Source: a virus
Length of the DNA stretch: 40,333 nucleotides
Virus record (IMG/VR): IMGVR_UViG_3300018421_000068
Location: 1-40,333 of that record
Direction: 5' to 3' (one strand)
Position numbers and translations under genes: made by a program. Under the pieces are notes generated by a model. That model ran no database searches. It was not told where the DNA came from and saw only the letters and a program-made list of their open reading frames with translations. This document shows positions 7,029 to 15,871 of this stretch, piece after piece. Numbering within the stretch: the first letter of the stretch is position 1; the number at the start of each line of letters is the position of its first letter.

Positions 7029-8840
7029 TTAGGCGGTGCCGTCCCCTGCGGCTGTCACAACGATGCGGTAGTCCCCCGCCCCAATTGTACCGTTCAAGGT
7101 TACTGTAACAACCTCCGCCGAAGTCCGAACCACGTCACCAACAACTGTGTCCCCATTGGAGCTATCGTACACCTGCACAATAACGTCCTTGGTCCCAAAG
7201 TTATGGGTGACAGTTGTCGTGCTGACTCCACTGGAGTCGGCGGCGCAGTCTACAGCGGCAATTCGGGCAAGCGTAGTGCCCGTAATGTCAGTACCGTCCC
7301 CTACCGCCAAGTTATTCCTAGCCGCTGAAGCGGTAGTGGCACCAGTACCACCATAAGCAACAGCAATAGTGCTACCGTTCCACGTACCAGTATCGATAGT
7401 TCCTACCGTGGTAAGCGAAGACGTTACAACAGTAGAGTTAAGTTCAGTACCAGTTAGTGTTCCAGCAGCCGCAGTAACCGTAATGTTGGCCGTACCGTCA
7501 AACGAAACACCGTTGATAGTGCGTGCGGTTTCAAGGGCCGACGCAGTAGCAGCATTACCTGTAGTATCTTGATTGCCTTCCGTGTTGACGCCGGGAAGGT
7601 CAATGTTCGCAGTACCATCGAACGAAACACCACCAATAGTGCGTGCGGTTTCAAGGGCCGTCGCAGTATCAGCATTGCCCTCTAGGGCAGCAACAAGCGT
7701 AGCAACAGCGTAGCCAGTCGCACCCGTGTCGACCGTAGTCGACGGAGCAGCCTGAGAATCTTTGAACAAGCGGAACTTGCCGTCATCAGCGTCACGGAAA
7801 AGACCGGCGTACAGGTCTTGAGAACCGCTTGAATCGTACAAGCCGTAGAAACCAATGTCAACAGCGTCAGTAGTATTGTTGTTGCTAGCGAGAACAATCA
7901 GCGGGTCTTCAACAGAAAGCGTAGCAGTATCAATCGTTGTCGTCGTGCCGCTAACAGTAAGGTTACCAGCAACGGTAAGATCATTGAATGTTACGTTATC
8001 ACTCGTACCAACGGCCTGACCAATAGCAACTGTAGGTGTAGCCCCCTCGCCTGAGTTATTACTAAGAGTAACGCCAGTACCTGCAACAAGACTTTCAACG
8101 TAGTCGCCTGTCGTGTGCGTACCAAGGTCAACGCTGTCGTTAGCAATTGTGGTAGTGAGCGTAATGTCGCCACTACCATCGAAGCCTACGCCAGTGGCGT
8201 TAACGTCACCGCTCAAAGCAATTGTGCGGGCCGTGGCAAGCTCCGTAGCAGTATCGGCGTTGCCGGTCACATCGCCGGTCAGGTCACCGGTAACGGAAGT
8301 AGTGGTGAGTACACCAGTCGACGGGTTGTAGGTAAGTCCGGTGTCTGTCTCAATGCCTTGAGTGCCGGTAGCGCCGTCAACAAATGTCAGGTAAACAGTC
8401 TCATCAGTAGCGTTATTGGCAACCGCAGTAATGTTTGTTGCCTCAGTGGCGGTATCAGCGTTACCAGTAAGGCTAGCAGTAACTGTATTGAAAGTTACAT
8501 CAGCGCTAGTTCCAACGTCCTGACCAATAGAAAAAGAGACTTGATTGTCTGTGACTGCGGTAGTAACACCCGTACCACTATCAAACGTAAGGGTGTCAGT
8601 ACCTACTGTAAGACCGTCGGAATTGGAGCCGTCGGAGATAGTGAGAGTGCCCGCACCAGTGTCCTGAAGATTAACCCAGGAAGTGCCATCCCAAACATAC
8701 AGTTTATTATCACCGGCATCGCTATCAAAGTAAAGCTGACCCTTTACCGGGCTGCCCGGGGGAGTGCCCAAATTCTGAATTACAGCATTCTGCAACTCGT
8801 TTTGGTTAAGGTCTATAGCTGTTAAAAATTTCTGAGACAC
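7029..8840 (-). CDS. Repetitive tail fibre protein, 603 residues
   Basis: Starts at GTG 8840 after GAGGAG. The N-terminus has GTPPGSPVKGQLYFDSDAGD, then LYVWDGTSWVNL, a fibre adaptor motif. The shaft repeats GNADTAT...ETARTI...GVSFDGTANI several times, with QxVGTSxxVTFN and GNLTVSGTTTTIDTATLSVE blocks. These are typical of long fibres in marine phages. The C-terminal domain (VTHNFGTKDVIVQVYD, then VGDVVRTS and GDYRIVV) resembles the end of the neighbouring gene at 8854-9390. No S74 chaperone is present. Predicted role: a side or long fibre contacting the host. Confidence 0.8.
   Translation of the reverse strand: MSQKFLTAIDLNQNELQNAVIQNLGTPPGSPVKGQLYFDSDAGDNKLYVWDGTSWVNLQDTGAGTLTISDGSNSDGLTVGTDTLTFDSGTGVTTAVTDNQVSFSIGQDVGTSADVTFNTVTASLTGNADTATEATNITAVANNATDETVYLTFVDGATGTQGIETDTGLTYNPSTGVLTTTSVTGDLTGDVTGNADTATELATARTIALSGDVNATGVGFDGSGDITLTTTIANDSVDLGTHTTGDYVESLVAGTGVTLSNNSGEGATPTVAIGQAVGTSDNVTFNDLTVAGNLTVSGTTTTIDTATLSVEDPLIVLASNNNTTDAVDIGFYGLYDSSGSQDLYAGLFRDADDGKFRLFKDSQAAPSTTVDTGATGYAVATLVAALEGNADTATALETARTIGGVSFDGTANIDLPGVNTEGNQDTTGNAATASALETARTINGVSFDGTANITVTAAAGTLTGTELNSTVVTSSLTTVGTIDTGTWNGSTIAVAYGGTGATTASAARNNLAVGDGTDITGTTLARIAAVDCAADSSGVSTTTVTHNFGTKDVIVQVYDSSNGDTVVGDVVRTSAEVVTVTLNGTIGAGDYRIVVTAAGDGTA
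7481..7679. repeat. Intragenic DNA repeat, 120-nt period
   Basis: The segments 7481-7559 and 7601-7679 are near-identical at an offset of exactly 120 nt, with an unbroken shared run at 7516-7540 and 7636-7660. Each encodes one ETARTI/GVSFDGTANI shaft unit of the 603-residue fibre. Confidence 0.8.
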
Positions 8841-8853
8841 TGTCTACTCCTCA

Positions 8854-9390
8854 TTAAGTTAAATATGCCTTACCCGAAAAGGCGGCAGAAAAATTAATAG
8901 TAAGGTTACTCCTGCTATTATATATTACATCACCAATCACCACAGTACCTGCAGAATCCACAACAGTTACAGAAGGAAAACCATCCAAAGTATGATCAAC
9001 ATTCCAAGAAGAAGACGGCAACCCCTGCGAAAACACAAACCTTTTAGGAATAAGAGGAAGCTCAGAAGATGACCACCCAGAAGCCCCCTTAGGCCCCCAC
9101 AACTTACCAATCGAAACATCAATATAAAAATCCCCCACACCACCAACAGAATCAGAAGGGGAACCCGACGAATAAAACAGCTTAGACGCCGTACCATCAT
9201 CACCAATAAACGTGGAAGCAACAACCGTAACTTTATTGCCCTGCTGCTCCGCAACAGAAATAGCGTTAACAATGTCCTCCACGGTGACCGTATACTCGGA
9301 AACAGATCCTTCAGCCACATGATTGCCGTCAAACTCGGTTACGGTGATAGCATTAACAACATCCTGAATGGTGACGGTGTAATCAGACAT
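8854..9390 (-). CDS. Short fibre/baseplate appendage protein, 178 residues
   Basis: The N-terminus is an internal duplication: YTVTIQDVVNAITV and YTVTVEDIVNAISV, 29 residues apart. The middle has SSGSPSDSVGGVGDFYID and KLWGPKGASGW, matching the G-D-F/L-Y-I-D...KLYGPK motif common in fibre proteins. The C-terminal domain (WNVDHTLDGFPSVTVVDSAG, then VIGDVIYNS) resembles the end of the 603-residue fibre and is a likely receptor-contacting beta-sandwich. It lies 13 nt before that gene, so the two are probably expressed together. The function is inferred from motifs and context. Confidence 0.65.
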   Translation of the reverse strand: MSDYTVTIQDVVNAITVTEFDGNHVAEGSVSEYTVTVEDIVNAISVAEQQGNKVTVVASTFIGDDGTASKLFYSSGSPSDSVGGVGDFYIDVSIGKLWGPKGASGWSSSELPLIPKRFVFSQGLPSSSWNVDHTLDGFPSVTVVDSAGTVVIGDVIYNSRSNLTINFSAAFSGKAYLT

Positions 9391-9391
9391 T

Positions 9392-9733
9392 TTAGCTCAC
9401 CTTAAAAAATCCCTCCACCAAACGCAACACCCTATCAGCCCCCGTGGTGGTGTAAAGTTCCAAATCGTACACGTAATCGCCCGAGCTTATTTCAGCAATG
9501 GTGGAAGAAGACAGGCTTAATGTTATTGTACCATCTGCCACACTATGCACGATTCTACCATTGGTGGTAGAGCAGTCTAATGTTACGGTTTCTGCGGCAA
9601 CTGTCTCCCGAACCTGCATACGTGACTGCCACAAGTTTAGATTGGCAAGCTCACCATCAGGATTGTAAACAGTCCACTCGACTTCTAAATCTTCGTCGGC
9701 CACACACAAAATGTCGTACCGTCCAGCGGTCAT
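9392..9733 (-). CDS. BppU-like N-terminal domain baseplate protein, 113 residues
   Basis: A small beta-rich protein starting MTAGRYDILCVADEDLEVEW and containing VYNPDGEL, SRMQVRET and YVYDLELYTTTG. It is a clear paralog of 18395-18739 (MAAGSYDMTCEQGTTF, VKNPDGSL, GRMHVRR, VYDLEIENSTG). This layout resembles the N-terminal baseplate-attachment domain of BppU-type proteins that dock receptor-binding proteins; I cannot confirm the family without a profile search. The start overlaps the upstream stop by 4 nt (ATGA). Confidence 0.6.
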   Translation of the reverse strand: MTAGRYDILCVADEDLEVEWTVYNPDGELANLNLWQSRMQVRETVAAETVTLDCSTTNGRIVHSVADGTITLSLSSSTIAEISSGDYVYDLELYTTTGADRVLRLVEGFFKVS

Positions 9734-10038
9734 TCCAACATTCCGCCCATAATAAACTCTTCAGCAGTCATCAGCATGCCCCTAGCAATCCAATCAGGCA
9801 AATTTTCAGACGTGGCGACCATCAAACGAACCTCGCCGTCGTTCCCCACGACTTCTCCAATAAACACAAAGTTACCGAGCACCCCGGCGGCTTCGTGGTT
9901 TTGGAGGACATCTCCGATGACTTCTTGGATCATTTCTTCGGGGCTGTCGGTTGTGACGATGGCATCGTTTATCATTGCTAGGAGGTCATCTATTGAGTCG
10001 TCGTCGTCTCGTTCGCTGAAGGGTACGGGATCGGTCAT
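9730..10038 (-). CDS. Acidic hypothetical protein, 102 residues
   Basis: The ATG at 10038 follows AGGAGA. The N-terminal half is strongly acidic (ERDDDDSIDDLL) and helical; the C-terminal half (FVFIGEVVGNDGEVRLMVAT, then PDWIARGMLMTAEEFI) reads like a small alpha/beta domain. No family is recognised. It lies between a membrane/coiled-coil protein and a BppU-like protein and is coupled to the latter, so a virion or assembly role is possible. Confidence 0.55.
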   Translation of the reverse strand: MTDPVPFSERDDDDSIDDLLAMINDAIVTTDSPEEMIQEVIGDVLQNHEAAGVLGNFVFIGEVVGNDGEVRLMVATSENLPDWIARGMLMTAEEFIMGGMLE

Positions 10039-10046
10039 TGTGTCTC

Positions 10047-10352
10047 CTAGTCTGGGTTGTTATGTTTTAGGGAAGTTATTTGTCTTAACAGTTCTGCGTT
10101 CTTTTTTTCTAGGTCGCTTACCTCCTCTTGTAGGTGGTGTATTATGTATCGCAGTCTGTTGTTTTCTTTCCTCTGTAGTGCATATTCTACCCGACTTTGT
10201 TTGACTAGGTCTAACCAAACGCTATCTTGTGCGGCATCTATTTCTAGGTCGAGTTTTTTGTGTCGGAGCCGGGTGGATAGGACGATTGCTAGGATAGTGA
10301 CTGTGGACCCGACTAGGCCGGGTAGGGTCATGCCAATGAAGTTGCTCCACAT
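10047..10352 (-). CDS. Single-pass membrane protein with coiled coil (holin-like candidate)
   Basis: The start is ATG 10352, preceded by GGGAGGGG; the upstream extension overlaps the 692-residue fibre gene and has no ribosome site. Residues 7-26 (GMTLPGLVGSTVTILAIVLS) form a transmembrane helix, followed by a positively charged stretch (RLRHKK). The rest (about 40-100) is a heptad-patterned coiled coil ending in a polar tail. A short protein with one helix and a charged tail could be a holin or spanin-like lysis factor, but the lysis enzymes are encoded far away at 24904-26355. A membrane-anchored tail accessory is the alternative. Confidence 0.6.
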   Translation of the reverse strand: MWSNFIGMTLPGLVGSTVTILAIVLSTRLRHKKLDLEIDAAQDSVWLDLVKQSRVEYALQRKENNRLRYIIHHLQEEVSDLEKKNAELLRQITSLKHNNPD

Positions 10353-10369
10353 AACCCCTCCCAGTCTGG

Positions 10370-12448
10370 TCACCCCCCGAGGGCAACAATACGCTCTTCT
10401 AGCTCTTTCAAAGCATTGATAACCGGACCCCAAAGGGACTCCATGCGGACCGTTAGGTTGCCCTCTTCGCCGGTCACAATCTCAGCGTCAGAGCCCGAAG
10501 CATCAACGGCCGCTTGGATGTCCTGGGCGGTAGGCCCCCAGAAAGAAACGCCGTCGTCAAGTTTCCACGACCATTCGTACCCGGTCAGCATCCGCACGAA
10601 GTCCATGCCGGGTGCGGTGCCCTCAATGTCTTTCAATGTGGCGTCAGAGGACAGGTAGCTGCCGTTCTTTGAGACGAGACGGTTCCAAGCCCTGTTGTTG
10701 TCCCCAAGGAGCCGACCGGTGGTCCCTGACGTTGAGGTAACGAAGGGAATCAAGTGGTTGTGGAACTGGAACGCATGGGCGGTGGATGACAAAACGCTAT
10801 TATTATTTGTGGCAACGGTTTTATGCCACTGGGCCAAGTTGGTACTCTCAAAGCGGAACGACAAATCATTACCGACGGTCCGAGTAATCCACGTCTCCGA
10901 GGTCGCTTGCGAACCGATATCGTATCTGTTGCTTTGGACCTGATTGAACGTCACGTTGCTGGTCGTGGCAACGGACTGCCCGATAGAAATTGTCGCTGTG
11001 GACCCCTCCCCCGGGGTATGGCTAACAGAAACACCCGTACCCGCAGAAACACCGGCCATATAATTGCCCGTGGTGTCAGTGCCCAAGGCTACACTATTAG
11101 CCGCAACCGTGGCAGTCAGGGTCACATTAGCGTCGCCCCTGATCTGCACAGAACCAGTGAGATCACCACCTAACGTGATTGTGCGGTAGTTCGACCACCG
11201 GCTTGCCGTAGCGGCGTTACCAGACAGTGCCCCTTGCCATGTGCCACTACTGTATAAAGCGTTGCTTAGATGCTCGGCGTCAATTGACCCTGCAACATAA
11301 TGTTCAGAGTTAATAACATCATTTGCGATCTTAGTGCCATCAATAATGTCGGGAGCCAAGTGCTCCCTATCAATAGACCCTGCAACATAATGTTCAGAGT
11401 TAATAACATCATTTGCGATCTTAGTGCCATCAATAATGTCGGGAGCCAAGTGCTCCCTATCAATAGAACCAGCAGCATAATGCTGACTGTCAATACTGTC
11501 AATGCCAATATGCCCACCATCAATTGTGCCGAATGCCAGGTTACCTGAACCGTCACGCCGCAAAACACTATCAGTCCCAGCAACCAACGCTGAAAGGTTA
11601 CCTGTAGAAGTACCAACTCGTGCCAAAATACTGTGAGCCGCAACCTGTTGAATTTTGCCAACAGTCACCTGATTGTCGGCAATATGGCGAGTATCAATAG
11701 CCCCAGTCTGGATATTAATCGAATCAATCGAATCCTCCCCCACCGACGCCCCGCTAACAGCGCCTGGGGCAAAATGTTCAGCCTTAATAGACGCATCCAC
11801 ATACTGGTCAGTGCCCACAGAATTAGCTGCCATTTTATCAATCGTCACCTGCTGGGAGCCGATCTTATCCGTAGTAATCTGCCCGTTCCCAATATGCGCA
11901 GTCGACAACGTGCCAAACGAAAGATCACCTGACCCAGAACGCCGCAAAACACTATTAGCCCCAGCAGTAATCTCAGCAAAATCCCCAGAACCCGAACCCG
12001 TCTTACCCAAAACAGCATAACCGCTAGCCGAATCCACAAGCTTAGTAAGATCAACACTATTATTACTAATCTTATCACGGGTAACAGCGTTATTTTGAAT
12101 CATATTTTCGGCAATCGCATCAGTAGCGATACCGTGGCGATGGTCAGAACGGGCGAAATCAGAACTTACGCCAACGGTTCCAGCCGAAGCGGTAAGATCA
12201 ACAACGGTCGAGCCAACTGCAACGAGGTCATACCAGTTGACACCATCACAATACGTAAGAATCCCATTATTGAAATGGAAAAACCCAGTGAAACCAGCAC
12301 CAGCAGATGGACGGGTGGCGTCTTGATTAAAACCTGCCGCCCTAGCTTCCAAGTTGATGTGGCTGTCATTCATCTGGGCACGAGTAAAGGGGTCGGATCC
12401 TGCGTCCCAAGTTGTTACTCCCAGGCGGGAAGTTGTGCTAACAGTCAT
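10370..12448 (-). CDS. Tail fibre with repeats and C-terminal S74-type chaperone, 692 residues
   Basis: The ATG at 12448 follows AGGAGG. The N-terminal region (WDAGSDPFTRAQMNDSHINL, then FFHFNNGILTYCDGVNWYDL) is a fibre adaptor type. The shaft consists of short helical/turn repeats such as IDSEHLAPDIIDGTKIANDV and H(I/Y)...GSID; two adjacent 30-residue units are identical. A second shaft part has YRTITLGGDLTGSV and ISIGQSVATTSNVTFN, shared in type with the 603-residue fibre. The C-terminus (LSSDATLKDIEG, GYEWSWKLDDG, GPTAQDIQAAV, then a helix LKELEERI) fits the S74 intramolecular chaperone, with a Ser-Asp plus Leu-Lys context for self-cleavage. Confidence 0.82.
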   Translation of the reverse strand: MTVSTTSRLGVTTWDAGSDPFTRAQMNDSHINLEARAAGFNQDATRPSAGAGFTGFFHFNNGILTYCDGVNWYDLVAVGSTVVDLTASAGTVGVSSDFARSDHRHGIATDAIAENMIQNNAVTRDKISNNSVDLTKLVDSASGYAVLGKTGSGSGDFAEITAGANSVLRRSGSGDLSFGTLSTAHIGNGQITTDKIGSQQVTIDKMAANSVGTDQYVDASIKAEHFAPGAVSGASVGEDSIDSINIQTGAIDTRHIADNQVTVGKIQQVAAHSILARVGTSTGNLSALVAGTDSVLRRDGSGNLAFGTIDGGHIGIDSIDSQHYAAGSIDREHLAPDIIDGTKIANDVINSEHYVAGSIDREHLAPDIIDGTKIANDVINSEHYVAGSIDAEHLSNALYSSGTWQGALSGNAATASRWSNYRTITLGGDLTGSVQIRGDANVTLTATVAANSVALGTDTTGNYMAGVSAGTGVSVSHTPGEGSTATISIGQSVATTSNVTFNQVQSNRYDIGSQATSETWITRTVGNDLSFRFESTNLAQWHKTVATNNNSVLSSTAHAFQFHNHLIPFVTSTSGTTGRLLGDNNRAWNRLVSKNGSYLSSDATLKDIEGTAPGMDFVRMLTGYEWSWKLDDGVSFWGPTAQDIQAAVDASGSDAEIVTGEEGNLTVRMESLWGPVINALKELEERIVALGG
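11281..11460. repeat. Tandem 90-nt repeat, two nearly identical copies
   Basis: 11281-11370 and 11371-11460 are tandem copies that differ at one position (11285 versus 11375). They encode two identical 30-residue shaft units of the 692-residue fibre. The third-codon positions are also identical, which points to recent duplication. Confidence 0.92.
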
Positions 12449-12465
12449 AATAACCTCCTAACGAC

Positions 12466-12472
12466 TATTCTA
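12466..12472 (-). promoter_or_regulatory. TAnAATA box upstream of the 692-residue fibre
   Basis: TAGAATA on the minus strand in the 24-nt gap between genes, 17 nt before the ATG at 12448. No good -35 box was seen at 16-18 nt. It is one of several similar boxes in gaps before structural genes and a candidate late-promoter element. Confidence 0.4.
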
Positions 12473-15400
12473 CTAGGATATTTGCGTGCTCAAAAGCTCT
12501 ATTTCAGCATCTGTAAGTTTTCTGTCAAAGTACACAAACTCTGACAAACCAAACCGTGCATTCCATGCGCTGGCACCGTCGTCCTCGCCCAACTTCATCA
12601 CAGAAGTAGGTGAACTGAAAAGAGAAGTGGCTGTGGCGGATGCCGTAATCTCAGAACCAGACACTAGATTTGAAGGAGAGTACGACCCCGGTGGCACCAG
12701 ACTTAACCCGTTAGTTGGGTCTCTACGAACCACGAACCATTGCCAGGAGCCGTAGGCGGGGGATTCGGTCCATGACACAGTTTCGGTATTTGTGCCGTCG
12801 TAGAATGTGGCTTTAATCGCCGGGCCATCATAAAATATGCGCAACCCTTTAGGGGTCACTTCGTTGGTTTCGATGCGGAGAATGTCGAATTCCGTGCCAG
12901 TGGAGGCTGTCCAGAAACGCCGACACTGTAGCAGCACAGAAAAATCACTGTACACTTCAATCTTGGGGCAGTTGTTGAAAGTGGGGCCACCTTCGTACAC
13001 ATGTAAAAAGTCTCTGTTGATAATCTGGCTTGGTGCGTAGGCAATTGAAGAAGCGGGGAACGCACGAGTCAGTGTCCATGTGTTGTTGCTGTTAATGCTA
13101 TCCGGCCCGCTTGTGGCACTTGCGGCAATAGTTGTAGGCAAGAAACGGGCAAGAGCTGTCCCACCGCCACTAGGTTGCACTTCAATAGCTGAAGCTGTAA
13201 TGCCTCCGTAAAGGGCTGATACCCCAACATAAGCGGCCGAAGCTGAAAGAGTAAGCACGCCACTGCCGTCTGTGGTGAAATCAGTAAAGTCTGAAGTGGA
13301 CGTGGCACCAGTACCAGTGTTAACAATAGTCGGCACAACTCTGTACGCCGTACTATTAGAAAGACCATCAATGGTCAAAGTGTCACCCGCAATAGACGGT
13401 GCAGCAGTACCATAGTACCAGTAGTCCGTCCCAGTGTTACGGAACGCCAACACATCCAACCCGTTCGTCGCCGCTTCATTCACTGTTACGGTCACAGTAT
13501 TCGTTAACCCAGAACGCCTACCATCAACATAATCCGAAAGCGTGAACGAACTGTCGTAAATACCTCTACCTGAGAAATCAATATCAAGCGTGGGGGTATA
13601 CGAGTACACGCCAAAGTTAGTAGCTGATCCTCCATTAAAATAGGCGTGCGCAGCCGAAGAGGTGGCCGATTCCCCAGCGAAACTAATTAACTCCTTGAAA
13701 AACATAAATCGCTTAACGCTGCAAGAGACCGGAACTGCGTCAGCCCAGTTGTCGTTAGAGTTTAACTCCCCAAGAATTTGAATTGCGCCATTTGTGTCGG
13801 GTGCGACTACTGCCGCAGAAGTTGGCTGGAACACAACCTCGCCAACCTGATGAGTATCCCAGTCATCATAAATAGACGACTGTGCGTAGAAAGTAGCTGT
13901 TGCCGAGGCTGACTCAACTGCAGACCGCTTAACCCGAAGAACGACATCTCCTCGACTGCTGATTACCCCGAAATCAATGGGATCAGAAACAGCGTAGTTT
14001 GTGGCCCCAACGTTGTTATATCCGTCAATAAGCATCAATCTAGTTTGGTTATCGGCAGCACCCGTAGACCCTGAAACAAGGTAGACGGCCCAATCGTTGC
14101 CGTTACCGCCGCTGTCTGTACCACACGCTAACAAACGTTTTTCTCGGTAAAGCCAATCTGCGGGGGTGTTGCCGCCTGAGCCTGCTGCATCAATGGACGC
14201 AGTAGGAAGAGTAATGTCGGAAAGAACAAAAATAAGCTCGTACTCAGTCTGCACCCCACCCAAAGAAAGCGTATTGCCGGAACCGCCAAAAGGCACCGCC
14301 GTTACAGATGCCGTCACTGACCCGTAGCTGGTTGGGCCGGTATTACCGTACACATACGCAGCCCCTGCAGTGTAGTGTGCGTCAGCAATACCGCCGCCTA
14401 ATTCTGGCACCGCCGACGCTGCCCCAGCAGCACCAGGGACTAGACGTAAATGGCGGGCGAACCCATCCGCATCAGATACAAAGCTTCTACCATAAGTAAC
14501 CGCACCAGTCGCATCATTATTAGAATGCGTCGCCGGATAGACCAGCTTACTGAAGTCCAAAGATCCTCGACCGGAGTCCACAACACTACCAGTTGTTGAT
14601 GAATTAGCGCCAGCAGACAATCCAAAGTCTGTATAGTCTTTAATGAAAGTCCCACCAAGGTCAGTTGCGGGGTCAACCAAAACTTCAACAAGGAAAGGGT
14701 TGTCTCTATCATTATTTTTTATGACCGGAGTAAACTCAGCGGCACCAACAACTGTTTGTAAAAACGACGCAATTGTATCAGGGCGCCCCGAGTTTATCCC
14801 AGTGAACCCTGTGCGAATCAAATCCCTGAAGACTTTAATGTTATCAAAAAACCCATCACCCACTCCCTCTAGGTCCTTCCAATTGCCAACTGCCTCTATG
14901 TCCGCCCACTCCCCTGGGTCTCCACTTCTGTCCTCATCATTTTGTTCAAGCGCCGCCCAAGGAGAAATACCTCCACCAGCAATCGTTAAAAGAGTTGTAC
15001 CAGTAACGCTCGCAAGCCACGGCAGGTACCCCAAAGCGGCAGTGTCGGGATCAGTAAGCTTAGACTTACTTTCAGTACCCGCAATAGGTCGAACGTACTC
15101 AAATTCTAAAGCCTCCGCAGCCACCAAATCCACAGGTCGATACAACGACTCTGTGAAACGTTTTAAAGGAAAACTTAGCGCCTGTGCCCCCCGAGCCCCG
15201 AGCAGATCGTTAATATTTTTATCATCCACCTGCATAAAGTTAGGCATATCCGAATACGCTAAACCAGAAAGATTACCAGACAGCGCAAGATCATCCTCTG
15301 TTACAAAAGGATCAAAAATAGTGAAAAAGTCCCCAGACGCCGCAGGCGACTCAAACGTGATTGTCACTTTGGCCAACGGTTCAGTACTTAAGGACCAAAC

Positions 15401-15859
15401 ACCATCTGACAAAGTTTCATTACTATTATAAATCCTCTGAAACGGTAAAATAATGCTATTAGTACTAATAGCAGCAGAAGCCACAGCGCTCCCCTCCGCC
15501 GCCGAAGCAGCAGGCGTAGAAGCCGTTCCGTAAAATTCCATACGAATAGTCGCCGTTTTAGGAAGCAGGGACCCAATAGCCATGCTCACCAAATAAACAT
15601 TACCCGGCGTAACAGTCAAAAAAGGAGATTCAATAACAACATCAGCCGACGCCGAAGTGGGACGAACAAACAACAAATTATTAACGTAAACATCCGAGAA
15701 CTCATCCCCCGGAATATACGTATTATACGCACCCGCATCCAAAAGCCGCCCAACAGTAGCCGCCCCCGACCTTAAAGCCCACCCACCTAAGTCAGACCCA
15801 GCATCGGTACCAAAAGAACGTTGATTAGCACTAAGAAGATTAAAATTTCTAAGTGGCAT
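12473..15859 (-). CDS. Large baseplate/tail protein with a P2 gpI-like region and a LamG-like C-terminus
   Basis: An 1128-residue protein starting at ATG 15859 after GGGGGG. Residues 1-190 form a beta-rich domain (GNVYLVSMAIGS style, carbohydrate-module-like). About 200-390 (NINDLLGARG, GYLPWLAS, VFRDLIRTGFTGINSGRPDT, then FLQTVVGAAEF) resembles the tail_P2_I core, which closes the baseplate wedge. This agrees with its place directly after the gp25-like and J genes. The middle is beta-rich with a fibronectin-III-like part. The C-terminal about 200 residues (WQWFVVRRDPTNG, KLGEDDGASAWNARFGLSEF, YFDRKLTDAEIELL) have LamG/concanavalin-like features, a glycan- or receptor-binding fold. Confidence 0.7.
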   Translation of the reverse strand: MPLRNFNLLSANQRSFGTDAGSDLGGWALRSGAATVGRLLDAGAYNTYIPGDEFSDVYVNNLLFVRPTSASADVVIESPFLTVTPGNVYLVSMAIGSLLPKTATIRMEFYGTASTPAASAAEGSAVASAAISTNSIILPFQRIYNSNETLSDGVWSLSTEPLAKVTITFESPAASGDFFTIFDPFVTEDDLALSGNLSGLAYSDMPNFMQVDDKNINDLLGARGAQALSFPLKRFTESLYRPVDLVAAEALEFEYVRPIAGTESKSKLTDPDTAALGYLPWLASVTGTTLLTIAGGGISPWAALEQNDEDRSGDPGEWADIEAVGNWKDLEGVGDGFFDNIKVFRDLIRTGFTGINSGRPDTIASFLQTVVGAAEFTPVIKNNDRDNPFLVEVLVDPATDLGGTFIKDYTDFGLSAGANSSTTGSVVDSGRGSLDFSKLVYPATHSNNDATGAVTYGRSFVSDADGFARHLRLVPGAAGAASAVPELGGGIADAHYTAGAAYVYGNTGPTSYGSVTASVTAVPFGGSGNTLSLGGVQTEYELIFVLSDITLPTASIDAAGSGGNTPADWLYREKRLLACGTDSGGNGNDWAVYLVSGSTGAADNQTRLMLIDGYNNVGATNYAVSDPIDFGVISSRGDVVLRVKRSAVESASATATFYAQSSIYDDWDTHQVGEVVFQPTSAAVVAPDTNGAIQILGELNSNDNWADAVPVSCSVKRFMFFKELISFAGESATSSAAHAYFNGGSATNFGVYSYTPTLDIDFSGRGIYDSSFTLSDYVDGRRSGLTNTVTVTVNEAATNGLDVLAFRNTGTDYWYYGTAAPSIAGDTLTIDGLSNSTAYRVVPTIVNTGTGATSTSDFTDFTTDGSGVLTLSASAAYVGVSALYGGITASAIEVQPSGGGTALARFLPTTIAASATSGPDSINSNNTWTLTRAFPASSIAYAPSQIINRDFLHVYEGGPTFNNCPKIEVYSDFSVLLQCRRFWTASTGTEFDILRIETNEVTPKGLRIFYDGPAIKATFYDGTNTETVSWTESPAYGSWQWFVVRRDPTNGLSLVPPGSYSPSNLVSGSEITASATATSLFSSPTSVMKLGEDDGASAWNARFGLSEFVYFDRKLTDAEIELLSTQIS

Positions 15860-15871
15860 TCACGCCCCCCA

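Noticed and set aside
8115-8825. 236-residue plus-strand open frame
   Set aside because: It is opposite the repetitive 603-residue fibre; such long shadows come from its biased codons.
14643-15431. 262-residue plus-strand open frame
   Set aside because: It lies wholly inside the minus-strand gpI-like gene, has a low-complexity Ser/Pro-rich translation and no ribosome site or motif.
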